NCBI RefSeq assembly: GCF_036311905.1
Contig: NZ_JAZDCH010000018.1
Span: forward strand, 1-64,000
Length of the DNA: 64,000 nucleotides
Reading direction: 5' to 3'
Source of the DNA: Brachybacterium sp036311905
GTDB lineage: Bacteria > Actinomycetota > Actinomycetes > Actinomycetales > Dermabacteraceae
The translations under genes were made by a program, and so were the position numbers. Positions 50,630 through 58,067 of this stretch are shown in pieces. The stretch's first letter is position 1. Each line of letters opens with the position of its first letter. The notes under the pieces were generated by a model. The model had not been told where the DNA came from. It did no database searches and saw only the letters and a list, made by a program, of their open reading frames with translations.

Positions 50630-50834
50630 GGGTCTCCTTGGTTAGCGAGGTCGGGCGGGGCGGGGCGTCTGGGGCGGGGCCTGGCGGGGCGCGGCGCGGG
50701 ACGGGGCTGCTTGGAGCGCAGTCTGCCTTCCCCTCGGGCGCCCAACGGCGAGATCCCCCGCCGACGGGAGGATGTCGCCGGCGCGGCCCGGCCCGGCGCG
50801 GCGCGGTGCTCCCCTCCACCCTGCCGCCGCGGGT

Positions 50835-50900
50835 CGACAGTGTCGACTGGCGAGCCAGATTGGGGGTGGTTCTGGCTCGTGAGGCGACAGTGTCGACCTG
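50835..50900. repeat. 66-bp palindrome-rich element, copy B
   Basis: Second copy of the element at 48471, with only a handful of substitutions. It lies in the 435-bp gap 50630-51064, which also holds G-run-rich DNA (50652-50706) and the long hairpin at 50957-51033 but no supported gene. Confidence 0.85.
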
Positions 50901-50956
50901 TGCCAGGGGCGCGGGACCGGGGGAGAAAGAGCTGGCCGTGGGGCGCGGAGCGGCCG

Positions 50957-51033
50957 TGTCCATCAAAGGGACGTGAGCGGACACCGGCCTGCTATATGCA
51001 GGGCAGCTGCCGCTCACGTCCCTTGTGTGGACA
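50957..51033 (-). terminator. Long hairpin after the RpiB-like gene
   Basis: AAGGGACGTGAGCGG (50966-50980) pairs perfectly with 51010-51024. With imperfect flanks (TGTCCA ... TGGACA) the arms reach about 24 bp around a 29-nt loop. It lies 32 bp after the RpiB-like stop on the minus strand and may terminate or protect that transcript. Confidence 0.6.
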
Positions 51034-51064
51034 GCCCGGCCGGCCGGGCCGGCTCGAGCCCGGG

Positions 51065-51535
51065 TCAGGCCTGGCCGAGGCTGCCGTCGTAGGCGCAGAT
51101 GGCGTCGACCTTCTCGGCGGAGCTGCTGGTGGGGTCGAACTCGAGGTCGAGCCAGACCTTGACGAGTTCTTTGGCGAGTTCGAGGCCGATGACCCGCTCG
51201 CCCATGCACAGGACCTGCGCGTTGTTGGAGAGCACGGAGCGCTGCACGGAGTAGAGGTCGTGAGCGGTGACGGCGCGGATCCCGGAGACCTTGTTCGCGG
51301 CGATCGCCACGCCGAGTCCGGTGCCGCAGATCAGCAGGGCCCGGTTGGCCTCTCCGGCGGCGACCTTCTTCGCGGCAGCGACGGCGACGTTGGGGTAGAG
51401 CTCCTGGTCCTCGCGGGAGAGCACGCCGACGTCGATGACCTTCTCGACGCGGGGGTCGGCTTCGAGGAGTTCCTTGAGGGCGGTCTTGTGGCCGTGGCCG
51501 GCGTTGTCGGATCCGGTGACGATGGTGAGAGCCAT
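51065..51535 (-). CDS. RpiB/LacAB-family isomerase, probable D-erythrulose-4-phosphate isomerase
   Basis: A 156-aa RpiB-family isomerase. The N-terminal TIVTGSDNAGHGHKTALKEL and the active-site Cys70 (LLICGTGLGVAIAANKV) are clear. RpiB itself isomerises ribose 5-phosphate; paralogues EryI/DerI isomerise D-erythrulose 4-phosphate to D-erythrose 4-phosphate. Position between a DAK kinase and a TIM paralogue supports the tetrulose role. ATG 51535 with AAGGAGAC upstream. Long hairpins flank the gene on both sides. Confidence 0.85.
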   Translation of the reverse strand: MALTIVTGSDNAGHGHKTALKELLEADPRVEKVIDVGVLSREDQELYPNVAVAAAKKVAAGEANRALLICGTGLGVAIAANKVSGIRAVTAHDLYSVQRSVLSNNAQVLCMGERVIGLELAKELVKVWLDLEFDPTSSSAEKVDAICAYDGSLGQA

Positions 51536-51657
51536 GAGGGTCTCCTTCGAGAGAGGTGGACGAGAGGGTGAGGTGGAAGGCGGAGGGCGAGAGGCGGAGA
51601 GCGGCGACGGTCGGTGACCACGACGGACGAGGGCCCGGCGCGGCCTCGACCGGTGAC

Positions 51658-51712
51658 GGTGGCCTGTTTCTCAACCACTATCGGCCCGAAAGCGGTTGAG
51701 AAACAGGCCACC
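51658..51712 (-). terminator. Perfect 19-bp hairpin after the DAK gene
   Basis: A perfect 19-bp stem (51658-51676 with 51694-51712) and a 17-nt loop, ending 3 bp before the DAK stop codon. The stem contains TTCTCAACC/GGTTGAGAA, related to the hairpin at 53620. Confidence 0.75.
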
Positions 51713-51715
51713 GCC

Positions 51716-53434
51716 TCACGACAGGTGCTGACCGAGCTCTTTCATCAGGATCGAGAAGGAGATGGCGCCGGGGTCGGGGGTGCCCACGGACTTCTCGCCC
51801 AGCACACGGGCGCGGCCGAGGGAGGCGGTGATCTCGGCGGTGGCGTCGGCGGCGCGACAGGCCACCTCGGCGGCGGCGAGGATCGCCTCGGCCGCGTTCT
51901 CGCCGGTGAAGGCAGAGTCCAGCTCCTCGCGGAACGGGGCGGCGGCGTCGACCATGGTCTTGTCGCCCACCTTCGCACCGCCGAGCCGCTGGATCGCGTC
52001 GATGCCGGCGTCGAGCGCCCGGACCGTCGTGCTGTCATCGGCGCCCGCGTCGTCGGCGAAGACCCCGCCGGCCGCGATCAGCGCCGCGCCCCACAGCGCG
52101 CCCGAGGTGCCGCCGGCCGACTCCGACCAGGCCTCCCCGGCACGCACCAAGAGCGTGCGCGCCCCGGCGCCGCCCTCGAGGGCCTCGCGCGCCGCGGCGG
52201 CAGCGCCCGTCGAGCCGAAGGCCATGCCCTGGCCGTGGTCGCCGTCGCCGGCGATCGCGTCGATCCGGCCCAGCTCGGCCTCCTCCCGCGCGCACACCGC
52301 CTCGAACAGGTCGAGCACGCTGGTGATCCGCGTGGCGACCTCGCGGGACTCGGCGCTCGCGGCGGGGATCTCGTCGGCCCCGGCCTCCCAGAAGGAGGTG
52401 CGTCGCGGACGATCCGCCGCGGCGGTCATCGACCCGCGGTGGAAGGCGGGGGTGTCGGCGGGGGCGAGCCAGAGCCGCTCGAGCTCCTCGTCGAGGAAGA
52501 CCAGGGTGAGCGAGAGCCCCGACATGTCGAGGCTGGTCACGAGCTCGCCGACCTCGGGCCGGACGGGGGTGATGCCCGCAGCCTCGAGCAGCTCGGCGAC
52601 CTTCGCGTAGACGACGAAGAGCTCCTCGTACTTCACGGTGCCGAGCCCGTTGACGAGCACCGCGGCGCGCCCCTGGTAGCCGCCCTCGACGCGCTCCGGC
52701 TGCTCGGCGAGGAGGCCCTCGACCAGCAGGGTCGCGATCTCGTCGGCGGTACCGATCGGCTCGTCGCGCACGCCGGGCTCACCGTGGATGCCGAGGCCGA
52801 CGCCCATCTGGCCGTCCGGGACGTGGAAGAGGGCCTCGCCCGCGCCGGGGAGGGTCGGGCCGTCGAAGGCGACGCCGAAGGAGCGGGTCGCGTCGTTGGC
52901 CTTCCAGGCGATCCGCTCGGCCTCGTCGAGGTCGGCGCCGGCCTCGATCGCGGCGCCGGCGATCTTGAAGACGGGCAGGTCACCGGCGATGCCGCGGCGG
53001 TCGCGGTGGTTCTCGGGGGTGTTGGAGATGATGTCGTCGCTGACCTTGATGATCCGCACGTCCACGCCCTCGGCGCGCAGCTTCTCGGCCGCGGCGCCGA
53101 AGTGGAGCACGTCGCCGGCGTAGTTGCCGAAGCCGAGGATCACGCCGCCGCCGTTCTCGGCGTTGCGAGCGACGGAGTAGACCTGTGAGGCCGACGGCGA
53201 GGCGAACACGTTGCCGCACGGGGCGCCGTGACCCATGCCGGGGCCGACCCAGCCGGCGAAGGCGGGGTAGTGGCCGGAGCCGCCGCCGATCACGAGGGCG
53301 GGCTGGCCGGCGGGGGTCTCGGTCGCGCGGACCACGCCGCCGTGCACGACGGCCACATGGTCGGGATGGGCGGCGGCGAGGCCGCGGACGGCGTCGGCGG
53401 CGAAACGGGCGGGGTCGTTGAAGAGGTACGTCAT
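51716..53434 (-). CDS. Dihydroxyacetone-kinase-family kinase, fused DAK1-DAK2 (probable L-erythrulose kinase)
   Basis: A 572-aa ATP-dependent DAK. The DAK1 half has VIGGGSGHYPAFAGWVGPGM and the substrate-binding His217 (GVGLGIHGEPG). A short linker follows, then the DAK2 ATP-binding half with AIAGDGDHGQGMAFG and SAGGTSGALWGAALI. It phosphorylates ketoses such as dihydroxyacetone or erythrulose. Context (TIM- and RpiB-type isomerases, PGDH_C and PF01261 genes) favours the L-erythrulose kinase LerK. ATG 53434 has GAGGAA upstream. Confidence 0.88.
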   Translation of the reverse strand: MTYLFNDPARFAADAVRGLAAAHPDHVAVVHGGVVRATETPAGQPALVIGGGSGHYPAFAGWVGPGMGHGAPCGNVFASPSASQVYSVARNAENGGGVILGFGNYAGDVLHFGAAAEKLRAEGVDVRIIKVSDDIISNTPENHRDRRGIAGDLPVFKIAGAAIEAGADLDEAERIAWKANDATRSFGVAFDGPTLPGAGEALFHVPDGQMGVGLGIHGEPGVRDEPIGTADEIATLLVEGLLAEQPERVEGGYQGRAAVLVNGLGTVKYEELFVVYAKVAELLEAAGITPVRPEVGELVTSLDMSGLSLTLVFLDEELERLWLAPADTPAFHRGSMTAAADRPRRTSFWEAGADEIPAASAESREVATRITSVLDLFEAVCAREEAELGRIDAIAGDGDHGQGMAFGSTGAAAAAREALEGGAGARTLLVRAGEAWSESAGGTSGALWGAALIAAGGVFADDAGADDSTTVRALDAGIDAIQRLGGAKVGDKTMVDAAAPFREELDSAFTGENAAEAILAAAEVACRAADATAEITASLGRARVLGEKSVGTPDPGAISFSILMKELGQHLS

Positions 53435-53511
53435 CGGGTCTTCCTCCACGGGCGCCGACGGGGGACGGCGATGTCGGGTGCCGAGCTCGGCAGCGGGATC
53501 AGCTCCCCGAA

Positions 53512-53521
53512 TCCTATAGGA
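53512..53521. promoter_or_regulatory. TCCTATAGGA palindrome upstream of the DAK gene
   Basis: A perfect 10-bp palindrome in an AATCCTATAGGAATC context, 78 bp before the DAK start. It resembles TCCTATGGGA at 47651 before the GntR gene. It could be a GntR operator or simply contain a -10 box (TAGGAT on the minus strand). Confidence 0.4.
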
Positions 53522-53619
53522 ATCGGGGGCGGTGGGGTAGGGAGGGTCGCGACGGGCGGTGGTGCGGGGGCGGCCGACGGGGGCGACGCGGCCGACGGCC
53601 GCGCCGACGCAGGGGAACA

Positions 53620-53670
53620 GGGCCGGATTCTCAGCCACTTCGGGCGCGGAAGTGGCTGAGAATCTGGCCC
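53620..53670 (-). terminator. 21-bp hairpin after the PGDH_C-type gene
   Basis: Arms 53620-53640 and 53650-53670 with one mismatch and a 9-nt loop. The stem contains TTCTCAGCC/GGCTGAGAA, sharing its core with the hairpin at 51658. It lies 30 bp after the dehydrogenase stop and upstream of the DAK promoter region, so it probably separates two transcripts. Confidence 0.7.
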
Positions 53671-53700
53671 GGACCGCCTTCGCCCTGCGCCTCGCCCGGC

Positions 53701-54603
53701 TCAGCGCTCGATAGCGGGGATGTCGAGCATCTGGGCGAGGACTCGATCGAGCTCGGCGTCGTCCCAGACCTTGGTCCAGTCGGGCTGGATGATCGACTCG
53801 CGCCCGTAGTCCATGGCGCGCAGGCACGCCTCGGAGAACGGGTTCGAGCCGCGCAGGGCATTGGTCAGCGAGATGAAGATGTGCCCGTAGAACAGCGCCT
53901 TCACGGCCTTCTCGGGAATGCCGACCTCGTAGATCGCGTGGTCCATCGAGTCCTTGAGGAACTGGCCGATCATGCAGCCGGTGGTCTCCACGAGGGTGGG
54001 CTCGAGCTGGGCGAGCTGCTTGACGGTCACCCAGTGCACGTCGATGACGGGGGCGTAGATGGCGCGGATGACCTGCGCGACCTTCTCCCGGATCGCCTCG
54101 TCGCCGCCCTCGTAGGCGGCCACGACCTCCTGCGGCGCGGCGATGCCGCCGAAGGTGTCGGCCCACTCCTCGGGGGTGGTGCGCTCGAGGAAGACCGACG
54201 GGTGTGCGGGGTGCGCGCACGCCTGGTGGACGCCCTCGCGCTCGGTGAGCAGGCCGGCGTAGGCGGCGGCCGGGTCGAGGGTGAGCAGCACGGAGCCGTC
54301 CTTCATCAGCGGCACGACCTGCGCGGAGATCTTGCCGAGGACGACGTCGGGCACCGCGAGGATCACGACGTCGGCCGCGGCGGCGGCGTCCTCGAGCTCG
54401 GTGACCTCGCGGCCCAGCGCGGCGAGGCGCTCCCGGCCGGCCTCGGAGGCCTCGACGTACGAGACCGGGGCGTCGGTGAGGTTCAGGTTGTTGGACACGC
54501 GGGTGCCCATCTTCCCGGCGGCACCGACCACGGCGACGCTGATCGACGGGTCCAGCTCGACGGTCTTGCCGAACAGGGGGTTGAGCTCCTTGCTGCTGCT
54601 CAT
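53701..54603 (-). CDS. PGDH_C-type dehydrogenase, probable D-apionate oxidoisomerase
   Basis: A 300-aa NAD-dependent enzyme. The Rossmann motif is VAVVGAAGKMGTRVSNNLNL, and the C-terminal half is of the PGDH_C type (WVTVKQLAQLEPTLVETTG, YGHIFISLTNALRGSNPFSE). It is not a normal 6-phosphogluconate dehydrogenase: it is shorter and lacks that enzyme's signature. From recollection of the apiose literature, ApnO, which turns D-apionate into 3-oxo-isoapionate, belongs to this group. The specific call is inference supported by its neighbours. ATG 54603 with AAGGAG upstream. Confidence 0.75.
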   Translation of the reverse strand: MSSSKELNPLFGKTVELDPSISVAVVGAAGKMGTRVSNNLNLTDAPVSYVEASEAGRERLAALGREVTELEDAAAAADVVILAVPDVVLGKISAQVVPLMKDGSVLLTLDPAAAYAGLLTEREGVHQACAHPAHPSVFLERTTPEEWADTFGGIAAPQEVVAAYEGGDEAIREKVAQVIRAIYAPVIDVHWVTVKQLAQLEPTLVETTGCMIGQFLKDSMDHAIYEVGIPEKAVKALFYGHIFISLTNALRGSNPFSEACLRAMDYGRESIIQPDWTKVWDDAELDRVLAQMLDIPAIER

Positions 54604-54707
54604 GGGGTTCTCCTTCGCGGGGGATGGGGCGGTGAGGGGTGGTCGGGGAGGGGGTGGGCGGCCGACGGGCGGGGTCGGCCCGGCAGGTCAGGCGGCCGAC
54701 GGGCGAT

Positions 54708-55553
54708 TCAGCGGGCCGACGGGCGGTGGGTCGCGCGCCAGTCGCGCAGCGCCGCGAGGGTGCGGTCGGTCCAGGCGCGCTCGAGGGCGAGGGTCGCGGG
54801 GAGGTCGCCCTGCCAGGGCAGCCAGTGCTCGACGATCGCGCTGGGGGCCGAGCTCGCACCGGAAACTGCGCCCCCGTCGGCGCCGTAGACGCTGCTCAGC
54901 TCGTGGTCGAGGTCGAGCAGGCCGTCGCCGAGCGGTGCGCCGGAGTACGTGAAGCCCACCCAGCCCTCCTGGCGGGCGAAGGCGAAATCCTTCACGTGGA
55001 GGTTCGCCGTGCGCGTGGCGCAGGCCTCGACGACCTGGCGCGGGTGTTCGAGGGCGGAGACGCAGTTCGCGGGGTCCAGGCACACTCCGATCCGCGGGGA
55101 GCCGACGAGATCGATGACCTCGAGAAGCGTCGCCGTGGGGATCTGCTCGTAGGTCTCGAGGGCGAGGGTCACGCTGGCCGCCTCGAGGGCGGGGACGCTC
55201 GCCGCCAGCTCCTCGGCGACGGCCGGGACGCCGGCGGCGATCTCCTGGCTCTGGATCATCGAGCGGAGGGTGCGGGCGCCCAGCAGCTCGGCGCGGCGGA
55301 TGAAGCGGGCCAGGTGCTCGCGGCCGACGGTGCGGGTGCCCAGCTCCAGCTCGACGCCGAGCAGCTCGGCCCGGTCGCGCAGCGCTCGCAGCGCCTCGTC
55401 GTCGAGTTCCTCGAGGCGGGGGTCGTCGCAGATCTGGAAGACCTCGCAGTCCAGCTCGGCGGCGCGGTCGATCATCCCCGCGATGCTCAGGGGGGAGGGG
55501 TTGCGGGCCTCGAACTCCCAGAACAGGGCGTAGGTGCCGATGCCGATCTTCAT
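54708..55553 (-). CDS. PF01261 sugar-phosphate isomerase/epimerase-fold protein, probable 3-oxo-isoapionate decarboxylase
   Basis: A 281-aa TIM-barrel protein of the AP-endonuclease-2/xylose-isomerase-like family. It begins MKIGIGTYALFWEFEARNPS. Metal-binding positions are suggested by LALETYEQIPT, GVCLDPANC and ANLHVKDFAF. Family members isomerise, epimerise or decarboxylate sugar derivatives. As recalled, the apionate-pathway decarboxylase OiaC, giving L-erythrulose, is of this type, and the next gene is ApnO-like. ATG 55553 chosen from homology; long in-frame upstream extension rejected. Its promoter has a CAACCGGTTG operator. Confidence 0.75.
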   Translation of the reverse strand: MKIGIGTYALFWEFEARNPSPLSIAGMIDRAAELDCEVFQICDDPRLEELDDEALRALRDRAELLGVELELGTRTVGREHLARFIRRAELLGARTLRSMIQSQEIAAGVPAVAEELAASVPALEAASVTLALETYEQIPTATLLEVIDLVGSPRIGVCLDPANCVSALEHPRQVVEACATRTANLHVKDFAFARQEGWVGFTYSGAPLGDGLLDLDHELSSVYGADGGAVSGASSAPSAIVEHWLPWQGDLPATLALERAWTDRTLAALRDWRATHRPSAR

Positions 55554-55634
55554 GCGCAGGTCACTCCGATGCGGTTCCGTGTCAGCGGGCCACGTCGGCC
55601 GCTCGGGAGCACTCTGACACAGCTCGTCGCAAGT

Positions 55635-55650
55635 GGTCAACCGGTTGGCC
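55635..55650 (-). promoter_or_regulatory. LacI-type operator in the promoter of the apionate-like operon
   Basis: GGTCAACCGGTTGGCC contains the perfect palindrome CAACCGGTTG (55638-55647). On the minus strand TTGACC (55640-55635) can act as -35 for the gene starting at 55553, so the operator overlaps it. The same palindrome lies in the divergent promoter at 56083. Confidence 0.65.
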
Positions 55651-55815
55651 ACCCTGGGCGGAGGGGTGGATCGCGCCGCAGTCTCCGATGGCCGATCCGC
55701 CCGCCGCCGCGGCAGGGGGCCCGGCGCCCGCCACTGCCGGCGAGTCGACCGTCGGTCGCCGCCGGCGGGCCGAGTCCCGCGCTCCCGGTAGGCCGAGCTC
55801 CGCGCCCGCGACGGC

Positions 55816-55973
55816 GAGTGCTGCATCTGGACCGCTATAGCGCCCCAGTGGCGGTCCAAACGCAACACTCGGCGCGGGGGAGGGGACCGGTGGCGGCTCA
55901 GATGCAGCAGTCGGTGCGTGTGGGTGGACTGGTGGCGGTCCGGATGCAGCAGTCGACGCGGGGGCGGCCACCC
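55816..55973. repeat. 42-bp-period tandem repeat with leading hairpin
   Basis: Units starting GTGGCGG at 55848, 55890 and 55932, exactly 42 bp apart, share CAGATGCAGCAGTCG-type sequence. The first unit is also the right arm of a 20-bp imperfect hairpin (55816-55835 with 55851-55870). This lies in the 938-bp gap 55554-56491 between divergent operons. The open frames across it on the minus strand are repetitive and have no start signals, so I regard them as non-coding. Confidence 0.75.
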
Positions 55974-56073
55974 CGCCCGACGACGCATCCCGACCGCCGC
56001 CCCGAGGACGCATCCCGACCGCCGCCCCGAGGTCGCATTCCGACCGCTACCCCGACGCGCCGACCTCGCGACG

Positions 56074-56103
56074 TTGACAGGTCAACCGGTTGCTGGTTAG
56101 TGT
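56074..56103 (+). promoter_or_regulatory. Promoter with LacI-type operator for the second importer operon
   Basis: -35 TTGACA (56074-56079), an 18-bp spacer and -10 TAGTGT (56098-56103). The spacer contains CAACCGGTTG (56083-56092), identical to the operator at 55638. It reads toward the binding-protein gene at 56492, implying a leader of ~380 nt. The LacI gene at 63521 is the likely regulator. Confidence 0.7.
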
Positions 56104-56318
56104 CCCGCCATCCGCCTCGGAGCCCCGGTTCCGTGGCGGAGGCCGACACCACCACCCCGCCGTCACTGCTGAGGCGGGAACCGTGGACGACGCTCGCGAG
56201 GCCCGCCCACAAGGCGCCGTCTCCGGTCGTCGCCCGCACGGGAGGAGGAGCGATGTGATGCCGACGAGGGCATCCGTCCCCGATCCCCGACCCGAGATCG
56301 ACCACGATGCGGACCCAT

Positions 56319-56372
56319 TACTTACACGTGACAGGAATGCGTGTCATCATCCGTGCTGTCGGTCACTTACAC
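56319..56372. repeat. Direct and inverted short repeats in the importer leader
   Basis: ACTTACACG occurs at 56319 and again at 56364 (45 bp apart), and TGACA (56328) faces TGTCA (56340). This is the AT-richest part of the leader upstream of the binding-protein gene and may hold a second operator or promoter. Confidence 0.4.
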
Positions 56373-56491
56373 GAGTCACACCTGCATCACCACCGACAAC
56401 TCACCCTCTCGGGCGCGACGGCGATGACCAGCCGTCCCCGCCCCCAGCACGAGCGCCGCAACGAGGCGCGCCTCCGTGAAAGGACTCTCCG

Positions 56492-58033
56492 ATGCTCCGT
56501 CGAGACATGCTGAAGCTGACCGGTACCACCGTCGCCATCGGGGCCATGAGCCTCGGCGTCGTCGCCTGCGGCGGCTCGAGCGGCGGGAGCGGCGGCTCCG
56601 GCGGCTCCGGGTCGACCACCCTCCGCATGGGCCTCATGGTCGCCCCGACCACCTTCGATCCGGTCGGCGCCGAGTGGGGCAACCGCCTCCCCTACTACCA
56701 GGCCCCCTACGACACCCTCCTGCTCGCCGCGAGCTCCGGCGAGATCGAGCCCTATCTCGCCACCGAGTGGAGCTACGACGAGTCGGAGACCGAGCTGACC
56801 CTCACGCTCCGTGACGACGTCACCTTCGCCGACGACTCCCCGCTCACCGCGGACGCCGTCGTGACCAGCATGACCCGCTTCAAGGACGGCTCCGGCCCCG
56901 ACGCGAACTACCTCGCCAGCGTCGACACCGTCACCGCGGCCGACGACCACACCGTCGTCATCACCCTCACCCAACCCGATCCGGCCCTGCTGAACTACCT
57001 CACCCGCACCGCCGGCCTCGTGCTGAACCCCGCCGCGGCCGAGAACGAGGACCTCGCCACCAACCCCGCCGGCAGCGGCCCGTACGTCCTCGACACCTCG
57101 GCGACGATCACCAACAACATCTACGTCTTCACCAAGCGCGAGGGCTACTGGAACCCCGACGTCCAGCACTACGACCGCCTCGAGATGCGCTTCATCGAAG
57201 ACACCACCGCGATGGTCAACGCGCTCCAGGCCAAGGAGCTGGACTACGCCAAGCTCGCGAACGCCGAGACCTTCGCGCAGGCCGAGTCCTCCGGCGCCGT
57301 GCTCCACTCCAACGAGCTCGACTTCCAGGGCCTGCTGCTCCTGGACCGCGCCGGCACGATGGTCGAGGCCCTCGGCGACGTCCGGGTGCGCCAGGCGATC
57401 GCGCACGCCATGGATCGCGAGGCGCTGCTCGAGGCCGTCGCCCTCGGCTTCGGCACCGTCACCGGCCAGGTCTTCCCGACCGGCTCCGAGGCGTACGACG
57501 AGGCGCTCGACGAGCGCTACCCCTACGACGTCGAGAAGGCCAAGGCCCTCCTGGCCGAGGCCGGCTACGCGGACGGCTTCGCGGTCGAGATGCCCACCGC
57601 CGCGTCCTTCCAGACCGCTGCGAACCTCATAGCCCAGTACCTCAGCGACATCGGCATCACCGCCAACTACGTGCAGCCCGGCAACAACTTCATCGCCGAC
57701 ATGCTCGCCCCGAAGTTCGGCATGACCTTCATGGCCCTCGAGCAGAACCCCGACTGGCAGCTCGCGAACTTCATGATCTCGCCGACGGCGACCTTCAACC
57801 CCTTCGGCTACCAGGACCCGGAGGTCGACGCCCTGCTCGAGGAGTACCTCACCGGGGACGAGACCACCCGCGGCGCGACCATGAAGGCGCTGAACACCTA
57901 CATCGTCGAGCAGGCCTGGTTCGTGCCGTTCTACCGCGCCCAGGGAAGCGTCGCGACCAACGACGGCACCACCGTCACGGCGATGCTGCCGAGCAACACC
58001 CTGCCCAACATCTACGACGTGACCCCGGCCTGA
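56492..58033 (+). CDS. ABC importer solute-binding lipoprotein, family 5 (second system)
   Basis: A 513-aa SBP_bac_5-type lipoprotein. The signal peptide ends LGVVACGG (Cys26), followed by a Gly/Ser linker and the binding domain (LATEWSYDESETELTLTLRD, DSPLTADAVVTSM). Distinct in sequence from the protein at 25867. With the apiosidase-like enzyme at the end of the same operon, it probably captures apiose-containing oligosaccharides or glycosides. AAAGGA precedes ATG 56492. Confidence 0.9.
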   Translation: MLRRDMLKLTGTTVAIGAMSLGVVACGGSSGGSGGSGGSGSTTLRMGLMVAPTTFDPVGAEWGNRLPYYQAPYDTLLLAASSGEIEPYLATEWSYDESETELTLTLRDDVTFADDSPLTADAVVTSMTRFKDGSGPDANYLASVDTVTAADDHTVVITLTQPDPALLNYLTRTAGLVLNPAAAENEDLATNPAGSGPYVLDTSATITNNIYVFTKREGYWNPDVQHYDRLEMRFIEDTTAMVNALQAKELDYAKLANAETFAQAESSGAVLHSNELDFQGLLLLDRAGTMVEALGDVRVRQAIAHAMDREALLEAVALGFGTVTGQVFPTGSEAYDEALDERYPYDVEKAKALLAEAGYADGFAVEMPTAASFQTAANLIAQYLSDIGITANYVQPGNNFIADMLAPKFGMTFMALEQNPDWQLANFMISPTATFNPFGYQDPEVDALLEEYLTGDETTRGATMKALNTYIVEQAWFVPFYRAQGSVATNDGTTVTAMLPSNTLPNIYDVTPA

Positions 58034-58067
58034 GCGGCCGGCGGGAGACCTCCCGAGGGGTGCATCC

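Noticed and set aside
55582..56305. Minus-strand ORFs across the 42-bp repeat, with DCCIRTAT- or RRLLHPDRH-like repeats
   Set aside because: The peptide repeats only reflect the 42-bp DNA period (14 codons); no start signal or known family, and several frames are open at once.
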